A DNA stretch of 64,000 nt from Gordonia soli NBRC 108243 (GCF_000334455.1 NZ_BANX01000019.1:1-64000); one strand, 5' to 3'. Counted from the stretch's first letter, positions 10,014 through 20,481 are shown. Made by a program: numbers and translations. The notes: generated from the sequence alone by a model not told the origin.

Positions 10014-12847
10014 GGCGCGATCCCGCTTCCACCGGCCCAGAGCGGCCGCGCTGCCGCGGGGGTCGAGAAACGTGTGCGACCCAACAGGTCGGACAGCTCG
10101 CGAATCCCCGCGGCGAGCGTGGACGTGAGGTCGATCAGATCTCCGCGACGACCGCTGGCGTCGGAACGCGCCAGGTCGGCAGGGTCGGATCGACGGACCT
10201 CGGCGATCAGCTCCTCGACGGCTCGTTCGGCAGATGCGGACCGGACGGATTCCGGTAGAGCGGTGAGGTCGGCCGCGATACGGGTCAGCTGGTAGATCAG
10301 CGCCCGCGGATTGTGCTCGTCGAAGAACAGCAGCTCGGTGGCCGCCGACACCTGGTACAGCCCACGGTTACGGCGACGGTAGATCACCGACGATTCGTTG
10401 GCCACGAGGAAGATCTCGATGAGCACCTGCTCGACGTCGGCATCGTGGCGGCGACCGAACAGATGCCGGGTCAGGTCGGCCAGGGTGACCAGCCGCTCGA
10501 TCCGGCGTCCGACGTCCATGAATTGCCATCCGGCGTCGTGGACCATCGATTCGGCCTGCAGCCCGGCCAGCGCCAGGGTGACGTGCAGGATCGCGTCGTG
10601 GGTCCGGCCCAGGTCGTCCCCCAGTTCGACGATCGCGCCGTCCGGGTCGGCCGATCCGCGGGCGTCGATCACCGCGCGTGTCATGTCGGTGAGGGCTCGA
10701 CTCATCGGGGTCAGCACCATCCACGTGCTGGTGGACATCTGGTCCCGGACGGTCCGGGCGGCGCTCGACAGTCGGTCGGCGGAGTGCGCGATCGTCCCGG
10801 CGACCGATCGAGCGACTGTCAGGTCGGCGATGATCGTCATGGCGCGCGCAACCTGCGCGGGCTCACGCAGCCAGGCGATGTCGCGCCTGACGGTCTCGGG
10901 GCCGGCCCCACTCGTCGGCCGGGCGCGGTCGACCTCGCTCGCCGCATCGACCTGGTCGGTGTCGCCTGCCTCGCGTTCGGCGCCGACCTCTCCGGTCAAC
11001 TCGTCGGTCCGCAGGTAGGCCGACGTCCCGGTCACCTGCCCGACGGCGTCGAGCACCAGCGGGACCGCGGCACCGCCGCTCATCCAGGGCCGGTATTGGA
11101 CGTCGGCGAATCGTTCCCGCGTCACCGACACCATCCGAGTGCTGAGTTCGGTGCGCTCGCCGTAGCGCCCGAGCCAAAACAGGTCGGAGAGCACACGTGG
11201 GCTCGCCACGGCGGCGATGTCACTGCGTCCGGGGGTGCTCACCGACGGCACCCGGCCATCCGCCGACGTCGATGCGTCTGTTCGGGTCTCCGAGACACGG
11301 GAGACGTGTCCGCCGACCTCGGCGCTGGTCACCCAGACATCTTTGGCGGCGACGGCGTGCAGCGCCGAGCCCTCGGGACCGTCGACGAGGACCGAACCCA
11401 GACCACCGGGCATCACCGCGTAGCCACGACCTTGCGCGACGCTGAAGGCACGCACCGACACCGACGCCGGTCGTACGGCCCCGCGGGGCACAGCTGGTGT
11501 CCCCTGGGTCATCGTCGGGGCCACCGACCAGGTTTCGGCGGGCCGGGCGACCCACGGCCACTGCTCGGCTGAGATCCGTTCCGCCAACGAGGTTCTTGTC
11601 GCTCGATCGAGCAGTGGGCCGACGAATTCCTCGCCGGTCCGGAAGTTGGTGTGCACCATCGCTGCCACGTCGGCGACGATCTTCGACCGATCGCGATCGT
11701 CACCGGCCCACCAGGTGGGCACCGACGGTAAGGCCAGCTCTTCGTCGATCAGCACCGGGGCGACGCGTTCCAGGACGGTGTGCAGCGCGGGATTCTCCAC
11801 CACACCGCTGCCGAGGGTGTTGAGCACTGTGACGGTCCCGCGGGAGATCGCCTCCACCAATCCGGCGACACCGAGGCGGGAGTCGGTCCGGAGGTCGAGC
11901 GGATCGGCGTAGTCGGCGTCGATTCGTCGCAACAGGACGTCGACCCGTTTGAACTTGCCCAGCGAACGCATGTAGACCGCACCGTCGCGCACGGTCAGGT
12001 CGGAGCCCTCGACGAGTGGGACGCCCAGTGTCGACGCGAGGTACGCCTGGTCGAACGCCGTCTCCGACACACTGCCCGGGCTGAGGACGGCGACCGTCGG
12101 ATCGTCGACACCCGGCGGGGCGTATTCGGTAAGGGCCACCCGCAGCATCCCCGCGAAGGACGTCGTCGGGCGCGGTGCGCACATCTGGAACAGCTGTGGG
12201 AAGGTCCGCGACAGGAGGCGTCGATCGATGGTCGCGTAACCGATGCCGGACGGCGCCTGGGTGCGATCGGCGTGGGCGACGATGCGTCCATCGGGTCCGC
12301 GGACGAGATCGACCGCATGGAGGAACAGTGCGTGCGGCCCGGCCACCTCGAGCCGCGCGGCCTTGCGGACGTAGCCGGGGTGCCCGAACACCATCTCGGG
12401 CGGAACCAGGCCCGCGGACAGCGTCTTCTGGTCGCGGTAGATGTCGCGCATCAACGCGTCGAGTAGCTGTGAGCGTTGGGCGACCGCCCGCTCCACCCGT
12501 TCCCACTCGGCGCCGTCGATCACCAGCGGCACGGGGTCGATGCGCCAGTCCCGCGAGACGGTGTCCAGCCCGTCGAACTCGTTGTAGACGACTCCGTCGT
12601 CGCGGACGGCTGCGGCCAGCCGGTCGGCGGCCGCGGCGAGCCGCGCGCGACCCCGGCGCTCGTATCCGCCGACCAGTTCGTGCCACGCCGGCCGCGGCGA
12701 ACCCGACTCGTCGAGTACCTCGTCGGCGGGCGCAATGCGGTCCTCGACGCGGCCGGAGGCCAGCTCGGTCAGGTCGAACAGCGCCGTGCCGCCCGGGCGA
12801 TAGCGGTCGAAGACCTCGGAGAGCAGGCCGTCCGACGAAACAGTCAC
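10010..12847 (-). CDS. Circularly permuted ATP-grasp / alpha-E domain fusion protein
   Basis: 945 residues. The first ~480 match the circularly permuted ATP-grasp type 2 family, with RVDVLLRRIDADYADP, DLRTDSRLG and AVLSPG motifs. After a Ser/Thr-rich linker near residue 530, a helical alpha-E domain follows, beginning at VLSDLFWLGRYGERTE. In many bacteria the two are separate genes adjacent to a transglutaminase; here they are fused, as in mycobacteria. An ATP-dependent amide-ligase reaction on an unknown peptide is the usual inference. The start is a GTG, and the stop overlaps the transglutaminase start. It is probably the first gene of a two-gene operon. Confidence 0.85.
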   Translation of the reverse strand: MTVSSDGLLSEVFDRYRPGGTALFDLTELASGRVEDRIAPADEVLDESGSPRPAWHELVGGYERRGRARLAAAADRLAAAVRDDGVVYNEFDGLDTVSRDWRIDPVPLVIDGAEWERVERAVAQRSQLLDALMRDIYRDQKTLSAGLVPPEMVFGHPGYVRKAARLEVAGPHALFLHAVDLVRGPDGRIVAHADRTQAPSGIGYATIDRRLLSRTFPQLFQMCAPRPTTSFAGMLRVALTEYAPPGVDDPTVAVLSPGSVSETAFDQAYLASTLGVPLVEGSDLTVRDGAVYMRSLGKFKRVDVLLRRIDADYADPLDLRTDSRLGVAGLVEAISRGTVTVLNTLGSGVVENPALHTVLERVAPVLIDEELALPSVPTWWAGDDRDRSKIVADVAAMVHTNFRTGEEFVGPLLDRATRTSLAERISAEQWPWVARPAETWSVAPTMTQGTPAVPRGAVRPASVSVRAFSVAQGRGYAVMPGGLGSVLVDGPEGSALHAVAAKDVWVTSAEVGGHVSRVSETRTDASTSADGRVPSVSTPGRSDIAAVASPRVLSDLFWLGRYGERTELSTRMVSVTRERFADVQYRPWMSGGAAVPLVLDAVGQVTGTSAYLRTDELTGEVGAEREAGDTDQVDAASEVDRARPTSGAGPETVRRDIAWLREPAQVARAMTIIADLTVARSVAGTIAHSADRLSSAARTVRDQMSTSTWMVLTPMSRALTDMTRAVIDARGSADPDGAIVELGDDLGRTHDAILHVTLALAGLQAESMVHDAGWQFMDVGRRIERLVTLADLTRHLFGRRHDADVEQVLIEIFLVANESSVIYRRRNRGLYQVSAATELLFFDEHNPRALIYQLTRIAADLTALPESVRSASAERAVEELIAEVRRSDPADLARSDASGRRGDLIDLTSTLAAGIRELSDLLGRTRFSTPAAARPLWAGGSGIAP

Positions 12848-12949
12848 CGCCGAACTGTACGTGCCCTCGGCCGTCGACGGGATGTCGACGCCCCGGGGGC
12901 CGTGGTCACGGTGACCGACGGTCGCGGGCCGCGACGGGTTCGCACCGGT

Positions 12950-14779
12950 TCAGGCCTGCGCCGTTCCGACTGCGTCGTCGGTCGTGTCGGCCGGCGCGGG
13001 AGCCTCTTTCGCGCCGCGGGGCGTCGGCTTGGCGTCGATACCCGACTCCTTGCGCTGTTCGGGCGTGATCGCGGCCGGAGCGTCGGTGAGCGGGTCGACG
13101 CCGCCACCGGACTTCGGGAAGGCGATGACCTCGCGGATGGAGTTCTCACCCGCGAGCAACGCCACGATCCGGTCCCAGCCGAAGGCGATACCTCCGTGCG
13201 GAGGTGCGCCGTAGGCGAAGGCGTCCAACAGGAATCCGAACTTCTCCTGGGCCTCGTCGTGACCGATGCCCATGATCTCGAAGACCCGCTCTTGGACGTC
13301 CCGGCGGTGGATACGGATCGATCCGCCGCCGATCTCGTTGCCGTTGCAGACGATGTCGTAGGCGTAGGCGAGCGCGGCGCCCGGATCGGACTCCAACGCG
13401 GACACCGACTCCGGTTTGGGCGAGGTGAACGCGTGGTGCACCGCGGTCCAGGCGCCCGATCCGACGGCGACATCACCGGAGGCGGTCGCGTCGTCGGTCG
13501 GCTCGAACAACGGCGCATCGACGACCCAGGTGAAGGCCCAGTCATCATGCTTCACGAGCCCTAGGCGCTGGGCGATCTCACCGCGCGCGGCACCCAGCAG
13601 TGCACGCTGGGCCTTGACCGGTCCGGCGGCGAAGAAGACGCAGTCACCGGGCGAGGCTCCGACATGCGCGACCAGTCCCTCACGTTCGGCGTCGGAGAGG
13701 TTCTTCGCGACCGGCCCACCGAGCGTTCCGTCCTCGCCGACCAAGACGTAGGCGAGTCCCTTCGCTCCGCGCTGCTTGGCCCACTCCTGCCAGGCGTCCA
13801 GCTGTCGTCGGGGCTGCGATGCCCCGCCGGGCATGACCACCGCACCGACATACGGAGCCTGGAACACGCGGAACGGGGTGTCGGCGAAGAACTCGGTGCA
13901 TTCGACCAACTCGATGCCGAAGCGCAGATCCGGCTTGTCCGAACCGAATCGACGCATCGCGTCGGCGTAGGTGATGCGGTTGATCGGCGTGGGGATGTCG
14001 ACGCCGATCAGCTTCCACAGCGCGACCACGACCTCCTCGGCCAGTGCGATCACGTCGTCCTGGTCGACGAAGCTCATCTCGATGTCGAGCTGGGTGAACT
14101 CGGGCTGACGATCGGCGCGGAAGTCCTCGTCGCGGTAGGCGCGCGCGATCTGGTAGTAGCGCTCCATCCCCGCGACCATCAGCAACTGCTTGAACAGCTG
14201 CGGGCTCTGTGGCAGCGCGTAGAAGGTCCCCGGCTGCAACCGCGCAGGCACCAGGAAGTCCCGGGCGCCTTCGGGGGTGGACCGGGTGAGCGTCGGTGTC
14301 TCGATCTCGACGAAGTCGTGCTCGGCCAGCACACCGCGCGCGGCGGCATTGGCCTTGGAACGCAACCGCAGTGCGGCGTTCGGACGCTCCCGACGCAGGT
14401 CCAGGTAGCGGTGCCGCAGGCGCGCCTCCTCACCGGGAGACTCGTCGAGTTGGAACGGCAGCGGGGCCGACTCGTTGAGCACCTCGAGAGTCTGGGCGTT
14501 GATCTCGATCGAACCGGATGCGAGATTGGCGTTCTCGCTGCCCTCGGGCCGCACCTCGACCACACCGGTCACCGCCACGACGTACTCGGCGCGCAGACGG
14601 TGTGCCGTCGCCGCCACCGACTCGTCCCGGAAGACGACCTGGACCAGACCCGAGCTGTCCCGGAGGTCGATGAACACCACACCACCGTGATCGCGGCGTC
14701 GTGCCACCCAACCGGCGACTGTGACGGTCTGCGACGCATCGGCGCGACGCAACGAACCTGCGAGATGGGTGCGGAGCAC
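12950..14779 (-). CDS. aspS: Aspartyl-tRNA synthetase (probably Asp/Asn non-discriminating)
   Basis: Class IIb synthetase of 609 residues. Domains in order are an N-terminal OB-fold anticodon domain ([22 protein letters not shown]), the catalytic domain with [10 protein letters not shown] and [13 protein letters not shown], a GAD insertion, and motif 3 in [13 protein letters not shown]. Bacterial-type AspRS in related actinobacteria also misacylates tRNA-Asn for the GatCAB pathway; that dual role is inferred from the lineage, not from this window. The C-terminus has a hydrophilic Ala/Pro/Lys-rich tail of about 40 residues. It is transcribed divergently from the zinc metallopeptidase gene. Confidence 0.97.
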   Translation of the reverse strand: MLRTHLAGSLRRADASQTVTVAGWVARRRDHGGVVFIDLRDSSGLVQVVFRDESVAATAHRLRAEYVVAVTGVVEVRPEGSENANLASGSIEINAQTLEVLNESAPLPFQLDESPGEEARLRHRYLDLRRERPNAALRLRSKANAAARGVLAEHDFVEIETPTLTRSTPEGARDFLVPARLQPGTFYALPQSPQLFKQLLMVAGMERYYQIARAYRDEDFRADRQPEFTQLDIEMSFVDQDDVIALAEEVVVALWKLIGVDIPTPINRITYADAMRRFGSDKPDLRFGIELVECTEFFADTPFRVFQAPYVGAVVMPGGASQPRRQLDAWQEWAKQRGAKGLAYVLVGEDGTLGGPVAKNLSDAEREGLVAHVGASPGDCVFFAAGPVKAQRALLGAARGEIAQRLGLVKHDDWAFTWVVDAPLFEPTDDATASGDVAVGSGAWTAVHHAFTSPKPESVSALESDPGAALAYAYDIVCNGNEIGGGSIRIHRRDVQERVFEIMGIGHDEAQEKFGFLLDAFAYGAPPHGGIAFGWDRIVALLAGENSIREVIAFPKSGGGVDPLTDAPAAITPEQRKESGIDAKPTPRGAKEAPAPADTTDDAVGTAQA

Positions 14780-14985
14780 TCAGAGTCCTTCCGAAGAGCA
14801 TGGAGATGGGCGTCGACGGCCGTCGAACACGGTCCTCATCCTACGTTCGGCGGGTCGGCCGTCGGCACTCCCCTTCCCGACGCGAGCGCAGGTGCAGCCA
14901 CGACGGCTCCGTGGCGAATATGCTGACCGGTGGCAGAGACCGCACCCCGCGTCCGCCGAGGACCGGGACAGCGCCGAGGAGCACG

Positions 14986-15858
14986 ATGACTTTTCAGGGC
15001 GACGGACCACTCGACACCAGCAGTGTGTCCGGCGGTGGCGGAGGTGGAGGCGGCGCCGGGCGGATCGCCCTGGGCGGCGGCGCGGGGCTGATCATCACGC
15101 TGGTGGCGCTGTTCTTCGGCATCAACCCGGGCGACCTCACCGGCGGCGGATCGGCGACCGGCGCGGGCAACGTCAACAACGGGACCAGCGCCGAGATCCA
15201 GCAACAGATCGACTCCTGCACCCTGGAGAAGGCCAACACCGACGACATCTGCCGGATCGTCGCGACCGTGAACAGTGTCAACAATGTCTGGAACGACCAA
15301 CTGCAGGGCTACACCGAGCCGAAGACCGTCATCTTCCGCGACAGCGTGAACACCGGCTGCGGCGCCGCGAGTTCGGCGACCGGGCCGTTCTACTGCCCGG
15401 CCGACCAGACCGCCTACTTCGATCCGTCGTTCTTCGCCCAGCTCAAGCAGATGGGCGGCAGCGACGGACCGCTCGCGCAGGAGTACGTGGTGGCCCACGA
15501 GTACGGCCACCACGTCCAGAACCTGACCGGCGCTCTGCAGAAGGGCAACCGACTCGGGTCGCAGGGGCCGCAGTCGGGATCGGTGCGGGTCGAGCTCCAG
15601 GCCGACTGCCTCGCCGGGGTCTGGGCATACCACGCCGACAAGGGCCCGGATGCCCTGTTGGAACCACTGACACAGCAACAGATCTCGACGGTGATCCAGA
15701 CGGCGAAAGCCATCGGCGACGACACCATCCAGGGTTCGCGCTCGAATCCCGAAGGCTGGACTCACGGCTCCGCAGCGCAGCGCTCACGATGGTTCACCAC
15801 CGGCTACCGCAGTGGTGACGCCCGGCAGTGCGACACCTTCGCGACCAACGACCTGTGA
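14986..15858 (+). CDS. Neutral zinc metallopeptidase, membrane-anchored (YpfJ/KPN_02809 family)
   Basis: 290 residues from an ATG at 14986 with GAGGAG four bases upstream. A Gly-rich N-terminus leads to one transmembrane helix (LIITLVALFFGI), placing most of the protein outside the membrane. The zinc site is VVAHEYGHHVQ (HExxH type), with the later ELQADCLAGVWA supplying the third ligand region. Cys residues around GCGAASS and FYCPAD may form disulfides. It is the counterpart of Rv2575 and sits between aspS and a DUF885 gene. The physiological substrate is unknown. Confidence 0.88.
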   Translation: MTFQGDGPLDTSSVSGGGGGGGGAGRIALGGGAGLIITLVALFFGINPGDLTGGGSATGAGNVNNGTSAEIQQQIDSCTLEKANTDDICRIVATVNSVNNVWNDQLQGYTEPKTVIFRDSVNTGCGAASSATGPFYCPADQTAYFDPSFFAQLKQMGGSDGPLAQEYVVAHEYGHHVQNLTGALQKGNRLGSQGPQSGSVRVELQADCLAGVWAYHADKGPDALLEPLTQQQISTVIQTAKAIGDDTIQGSRSNPEGWTHGSAAQRSRWFTTGYRSGDARQCDTFATNDL

Positions 15859-15868
15859 CGGCTGACCT

Positions 15869-17575
15869 GTGACGGGCACGGGCCCAGGGGCCGAGCAGGA
15901 AACGGCAGACCCGGATCGGGAGTCGGATCGGCGTCGCCGGCCGACACCGGTCGATGCGATCGCCGATGACTTCCTGGCGCGACAGGCTGCCGAGGACCCC
16001 GTGTTCGCCACCGAGGTCGGGATCGCCGGCCACGATGGCGAATTGACCGACTTCTCCCCCGATGCCGTCGCCGCTCGCGCCGACACCGACCGCGCCGCTC
16101 TCCGTGACCTGGCTGCTGCACTCCCTGTGGACGACGTCGACCGAGTCACGATCGCGACGATGAGCGCCACGCTACGGCGGCGCATTGCACTCGCCGATGC
16201 CGGTGAGATGACCGGCGACCTGAACGTCATCGCCTCGCCGGTGCAGGTGGTCCGCGACATCTTCGACCTGATGGACACCGGTTCCGCCGAGGCGCGCGCG
16301 ACCGTCGTCGCTCGCCTCGATGCCGTACCCGAGGCCTTGTCCACCGCCGTCGGAGCTCTGCGCCAACGAATCTCGCATGGTCCGCCGATCGCCAGACGCC
16401 AGGTGCTGGCTGTCGCCGACCAGACCGATCGCGCCGTGGACGGGATCACCGCGTCGATCGCCGCGGTGGCGAACGACCCGGACCTGACCGACGCGCTGGA
16501 CTCCGCGGTCGCCGCGGCCCGAACAGCCTTCGGCGAGATGGGTGCGTTCCTGCGGTCCGATGTCGCAGCCGCGGCGGTCGACACCGATGCCGTCGGCCGC
16601 GCGCGCTACCTCCTCCATCTCCCCGCCTATCTGGGCGCCGACGTCGATCCCGACGAGGCGTACGCGTGGGCGCTCGATCATCTCGCCGAGATCATCGCGG
16701 AGCAGCAAGCCATCGCGGACGACCTCGTGCCCGGCGGGACCATCCAGGATGCGTTGAAGGCACTCGACGCCGACCCGCGCTACCGGATCACCGATCGGCA
16801 CGCCTTCGTCGCGTGGATGCAGGACCTGTCCGATCGCGCGGTCGCCGAACTCGGCGGCACCCACTTCGAGATCCCGGCGCGCCTCACCCGCCTGGAATGT
16901 CGACTCGCCCCGTCGTCCACCGGGGTCATCTACTACACCCAGCCCACCGCTGACCTGAGCCGCCCCGGCCGGATGTGGTGGTCGGTCCCCGCCGGCCAGG
17001 AGGTGTTCCACACCTGGCAGGAGACGACCACCGTGTACCACGAGGGCGTGCCCGGTCATCACCTGCAATTGGGGTCGGCGATCGTCAGTGACGACCTCAA
17101 CAGCTGGCGCAAGCTGGCCTCGTTCACGTCTGGCCACGGCGAGGGCTGGGCCCTGTACGCGGAGCGCCTGATGGCCGAACTCGGCCGCCTGGACGATCCC
17201 GGCGACCGGATGGGCATGCTCGACTCCCAGCGCCTCCGTGCCGCGCGTGTGGTCGTCGACATCGGTGTGCACTGCGGCCTGGCCGCACCGGAGTCGGTGG
17301 GTGGCGGCACCTGGGATGCGGACAAGGCGTGGACCTTCCTCACCCGGTCGGTTGCGATGGACCGGTCGGTACTGCGGTTCGAACTCGATCGCTACCTCGG
17401 CTGGCCCGGCCAGGCTCCGTCGTACGCGCTGGGACAGCGGGTCTGGCAACAGACCCGCCGGCAAGCCCTGGCCGCCCACCCGGACTGGTCGCTGAAGGAC
17501 TTCCACACCCGGGCCCTGGCGCTCGGCGGCGTCACCCTGGACGTCCTGCGCGACGAGCTGACGCGCACCTCCTGA
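15869..17575 (+). CDS. DUF885 family protein (putative zinc peptidase)
   Basis: 568 residues, the usual size for DUF885. The hallmark YHEGVPGHHLQLG lies near residues 390-402. It is followed by HGEGWALYAERL, which gives the two His/Glu clusters expected of a metallopeptidase-like active site. LPAYLGADVDPDEAYAWAL and the C-terminal PGQAPSYALGQ are also family features. No signal peptide is visible. The GTG start lies 10 bases after the stop of the zinc metallopeptidase gene, so they are probably co-transcribed. Activity is inferred only from family resemblance. Confidence 0.88.
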   Translation: MTGTGPGAEQETADPDRESDRRRRPTPVDAIADDFLARQAAEDPVFATEVGIAGHDGELTDFSPDAVAARADTDRAALRDLAAALPVDDVDRVTIATMSATLRRRIALADAGEMTGDLNVIASPVQVVRDIFDLMDTGSAEARATVVARLDAVPEALSTAVGALRQRISHGPPIARRQVLAVADQTDRAVDGITASIAAVANDPDLTDALDSAVAAARTAFGEMGAFLRSDVAAAAVDTDAVGRARYLLHLPAYLGADVDPDEAYAWALDHLAEIIAEQQAIADDLVPGGTIQDALKALDADPRYRITDRHAFVAWMQDLSDRAVAELGGTHFEIPARLTRLECRLAPSSTGVIYYTQPTADLSRPGRMWWSVPAGQEVFHTWQETTTVYHEGVPGHHLQLGSAIVSDDLNSWRKLASFTSGHGEGWALYAERLMAELGRLDDPGDRMGMLDSQRLRAARVVVDIGVHCGLAAPESVGGGTWDADKAWTFLTRSVAMDRSVLRFELDRYLGWPGQAPSYALGQRVWQQTRRQALAAHPDWSLKDFHTRALALGGVTLDVLRDELTRTS

Positions 17576-17712
17576 GGCGACACGAGCGTCGAGTACAATG
17601 CTCCTGCCGACGGAACTCATTGTGCTGCAACGCTGATCACATCAGTGAACAAGAGCCTCAGACGCGACATACGCGTGCCATCAGACCACCGCCTCCGGCG
17701 CCGACTGCCCCC

Positions 17713-18636
17713 TCACACCGCATTCACCACCACGATCGGTCGACGTACCCGCTCGATACCGGGCCCGGAGAAGCCGGCGTACATGAGCCGCGCAGCGATG
17801 GACCAGGAGACCGACGAGTGCACTGCCTGGCCGGAGGGGGCTGCGTCGGCGGGTAAGGGCACCTCGAACGGCAGGACGGTCCGACCACCGGCGCGCAGCG
17901 GGATCTTCTTGCCCAACTGCACGATGCGCCTGTCTGCCTCGGTGGTCTGCGCCGGATAGCGCTCCAGCGGATGGAAGTCGCGACGCAGTTGGGCGGACAC
18001 CGCGAGATCACCCTCCGGCAGATCCGATCTCGGTTGCAGCACGACCTCGCCTGAGATCGTCTGTCCGGCGACGAACACCGATTCGGAGAGGAGCAGCTCC
18101 ACATCCGTGGCGCCGTCGCCCCAATAGCGCTCGGTCGCCGGCGGTGGACCTGCAACCTCCACCCCACCGCCGGCGTCCGATGCACCTATCACCACGACGA
18201 ACTCGCCGCGGGCGTCGATGTCGCGGCCACGACGCGCGATCAGGAGCCGGCATCCCCACCGGACGAGTTCCGACGACGATCCCGGCGCCCAGGATGGCAC
18301 TCGGAAATCGGCTGCGGCTTCGGCGAACTCGTCCGTTGCGAGTTGTAGGTCGACCCGCTGGACACACACCCAGTCGCGGGTCTCGCGCTCGCTCCCGTAG
18401 TTCGTGCCCACCTGTCCGGCGGTCAGCAGCGAGTCGTTGCCGGCGCTGGCCGCTGCGTCTGCTCGCCCCGCCCAGTGATAGCGGTAAGCGTTGTCGTAGC
18501 CCCACTCCAGCGTCGCCGCAGTCACCCTGCCGATGGGCGAGCCGGTCGTGATCTGGGCTGTCACGGTCGTACCGGGTCGGACGACCCCCGGTGCGACCGC
18601 GAGTCGAACCCCACCCGACCGATCGAAGAGACCCAC
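17713..18636 (-). CDS. Predicted arrestin-like/SpoOM-like beta-sandwich protein
   Basis: 307 residues, no membrane segment. The sequence alternates short hydrophobic strands with phrases such as VVRPGTTVTAQITTG, VFVAGQTISGEVVLQP and TVLPFEVPLP. These resemble the two-sandwich arrestin or sporulation-control SpoOM fold, in which each half begins with a G-x-x-I-x-G-x-V-type strand. I cannot name a function. Its GTG start overlaps by one base the stop of the upstream small membrane protein, so the two are tightly coupled. It converges with the DUF885 gene across a 137-bp gap in which I see nothing definite. Confidence 0.5.
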   Translation of the reverse strand: MGLFDRSGGVRLAVAPGVVRPGTTVTAQITTGSPIGRVTAATLEWGYDNAYRYHWAGRADAAASAGNDSLLTAGQVGTNYGSERETRDWVCVQRVDLQLATDEFAEAAADFRVPSWAPGSSSELVRWGCRLLIARRGRDIDARGEFVVVIGASDAGGGVEVAGPPPATERYWGDGATDVELLLSESVFVAGQTISGEVVLQPRSDLPEGDLAVSAQLRRDFHPLERYPAQTTEADRRIVQLGKKIPLRAGGRTVLPFEVPLPADAAPSGQAVHSSVSWSIAARLMYAGFSGPGIERVRRPIVVVNAV

Positions 18637-19091
18637 TATCTCTTCTTCGAGTGTCTGGCCTGCACCGCCGCGTACTCCTCGGGGTGATGTCGCTTCTGGT
18701 ACGCGCGCAGCGGCCAGAACAGCAGGAGCAGCAGCGGATAGATCGTGACGTAGAAGACCCCGTGGACGACTGCGCCGACCAGGATCGCGAACACCCAGGC
18801 CGGGTAGATCAGGATCAGGCAGAACTGGAGGAACTGCTTGATCCCGACCGGATATCCCTCCGCCATCGACAACACGTACCGCGGGCTCATCGACCGCAGA
18901 TAGCGACGGACCGTGGAGGTCTCGGCCTCGACGTCGGCCTGCGCCGCACTCAAATCGCGGCCCCGTTCGTCCCGCGTCAGGCCGCGCTCCGGTGGCGGCG
19001 GCTCGGCTGTTCGATTCTGACGCTCGTCACGGGTGGGACCACGCGGCGGCGGTGACGGCTCGTCGGAGGGTGGCGGCGGGGCGACGGTCAT
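18636..19091 (-). CDS. Small membrane protein with proline-rich N-terminus, unknown function
   Basis: 151 residues from an ATG at 19091 with GAAGAAGG five bases upstream. The first ~60 residues are hydrophilic, with PPPP runs and a repeated TRDER motif (GPTRDERQN, GLTRDERGR). Two hydrophobic segments follow, FLQFCLILIYPAWVFAILVGAVVHG and VFYVTIYPLLLLLFWPL read in order, separated by little or no loop. A short basic tail ends in KKR. No family is recognised. It is coupled to the arrestin-like gene downstream. Confidence 0.6.
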   Translation of the reverse strand: MTVAPPPPSDEPSPPPRGPTRDERQNRTAEPPPPERGLTRDERGRDLSAAQADVEAETSTVRRYLRSMSPRYVLSMAEGYPVGIKQFLQFCLILIYPAWVFAILVGAVVHGVFYVTIYPLLLLLFWPLRAYQKRHHPEEYAAVQARHSKKR

Positions 19092-19167
19092 GGCGCCTTC
19101 TTCCCGTGCGCGGCTCGGCGCACCTGCGTGGTGATCGTAGACCTCGTCAGGCACTGGATCGTCCAGA

Positions 19168-20481
19168 TCACGCCGACCGGGTCACACCGCGACCCTCACC
19201 GCGCGCACTCCCCGACCGGCGCCGACAGAACCGCAGGACGGGATCGGGCAGCGTCGACTCGGCAAGGTCGTGGTATCGCTGCCGCGCGTCGGCGGTTCGG
19301 CCATCGCGCCACTCGATGTCGGCGAGCGCCAACGCAGCATCTCGGGCGGCGTACGCCGGACCGCTCTCCACGATGTCGGTGAGCTCGCTCTCCAGCATCG
19401 CGTCGGTTCCGGTGGCATACGAGACCGCCACCGCACGAGCGACGACGACCGCGGGCGACGGCCAGACGGCTTCCAACGCGCGATACAGCGTGACCATTGC
19501 GGCCCAATCGATTCGGTCGAACTCGGCCGGCGAACAATGCAGGCCGGCGATGGCGGCCTCGAGCGCGAACCGACCCGGTGCCGTCGCCGCCCGACTCGCG
19601 TCGTCCAGGCCGGCGGCGACCATCCGGCGATCCCATCGGGTGCGATCCACCTCGCACGCCGGGACCGCGGCACCGCCGTCGTCGACGCGTCCCGCCCGAC
19701 GGGCCAGTCCGAGTCTCATCACCGCTCGGAGTCCTCGCACCTCGGTGTCGTCCGGGTACATCCCGACGAGGTCGTCGACGATCCCGAGGGCGGCCGACGC
19801 GGTGTCGGTGAGTGCATCGCGCGGGACGAAGTCCACCCGGTGACCGTGGGTGAACATGAGCGACAGGCAGTCGAGGACCGTCGGTAGACGCAGGCGCCGC
19901 TGAGAGCGATCGGCGAGCCGGAAACCCGGCCGGGCGGAGGCGAGTGTCCGTTTGGCGCGCGTGAGTCGTGCCGCAGCGGTCGCCGGCTCGATCCCGAGCA
20001 GGCGAGCGATGTCGGCGGTACGCAGACCGCAGACCAGTCGCAGGGCCAATACCAGGCGCGCGCCTTCGGTCAGTTCGTCGTCACAGGCCACGAACATCAA
20101 CGCGATGCGGTCGTCGATTCCCGGTCCCCAGCCGGCATCACCCGGATCGGCGTCATCCACTCCCCCCGAACCGGGGTCGGTGAGGTCGACGCCTCCGGGA
20201 TCGACGGCCGAGCGGGCGATCTGCTCGGTCACCCGCTCGGCGACGACACGACGTCGGACCGTGTCGATCCAGGCCCTACGTCCGGCAGCGACACACCACG
20301 CGCAGAGCGACACCGGGGGTTCGGACTGCTCGGCGGCACGCGCGAAGGCCTCGGCGGCGAACTCCTCGGCATCGTCGGCCGACCCGGTGATCGTCAACAA
20401 CGCCCGCACCACCGACGGCCAGGCCGCGACGAAGGCCTCCGGCGTGATCCCGGAACCGGACGGTCCCGCTCCGTCGCCCAT
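19168..20481 (-). CDS. ECF sigma factor, ECF42-like with C-terminal extension
   Basis: 437 residues, far longer than a minimal ECF sigma factor. The N-terminal part shows region 2 (ALLTITGSADDAEEFAAEAF, then AAGRRAWIDTVRRR) and region 4 (LRTADIARLLGIEPATAAAR). It is followed by a ~200-residue helical, TPR-like extension that includes LCLSLMF-like and PSPAVVVARAVAVSYATG segments, typical of the ECF42 group. Members of this group sit next to YCII/DGPF-domain genes and lack an anti-sigma factor; the partner gene is exactly here. The ATG at 20481 overlaps the YCII stop (ATGA), which fixes the start. Confidence 0.85.
   Translation of the reverse strand: MGDGAGPSGSGITPEAFVAAWPSVVRALLTITGSADDAEEFAAEAFARAAEQSEPPVSLCAWCVAAGRRAWIDTVRRRVVAERVTEQIARSAVDPGGVDLTDPGSGGVDDADPGDAGWGPGIDDRIALMFVACDDELTEGARLVLALRLVCGLRTADIARLLGIEPATAAARLTRAKRTLASARPGFRLADRSQRRLRLPTVLDCLSLMFTHGHRVDFVPRDALTDTASAALGIVDDLVGMYPDDTEVRGLRAVMRLGLARRAGRVDDGGAAVPACEVDRTRWDRRMVAAGLDDASRAATAPGRFALEAAIAGLHCSPAEFDRIDWAAMVTLYRALEAVWPSPAVVVARAVAVSYATGTDAMLESELTDIVESGPAYAARDAALALADIEWRDGRTADARQRYHDLAESTLPDPVLRFCRRRSGSARGEGRGVTRSA

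Noticed and set aside
10313-11572. Rightward 419-codon frame opposite the ATP-grasp gene
   Set aside because: Shadow frame with low-complexity content and no ribosome site.
16172-17620. Leftward 482-codon frame opposite the DUF885 gene
   Set aside because: Shadow frame; the other strand carries the complete HEGVPGHH family signature.
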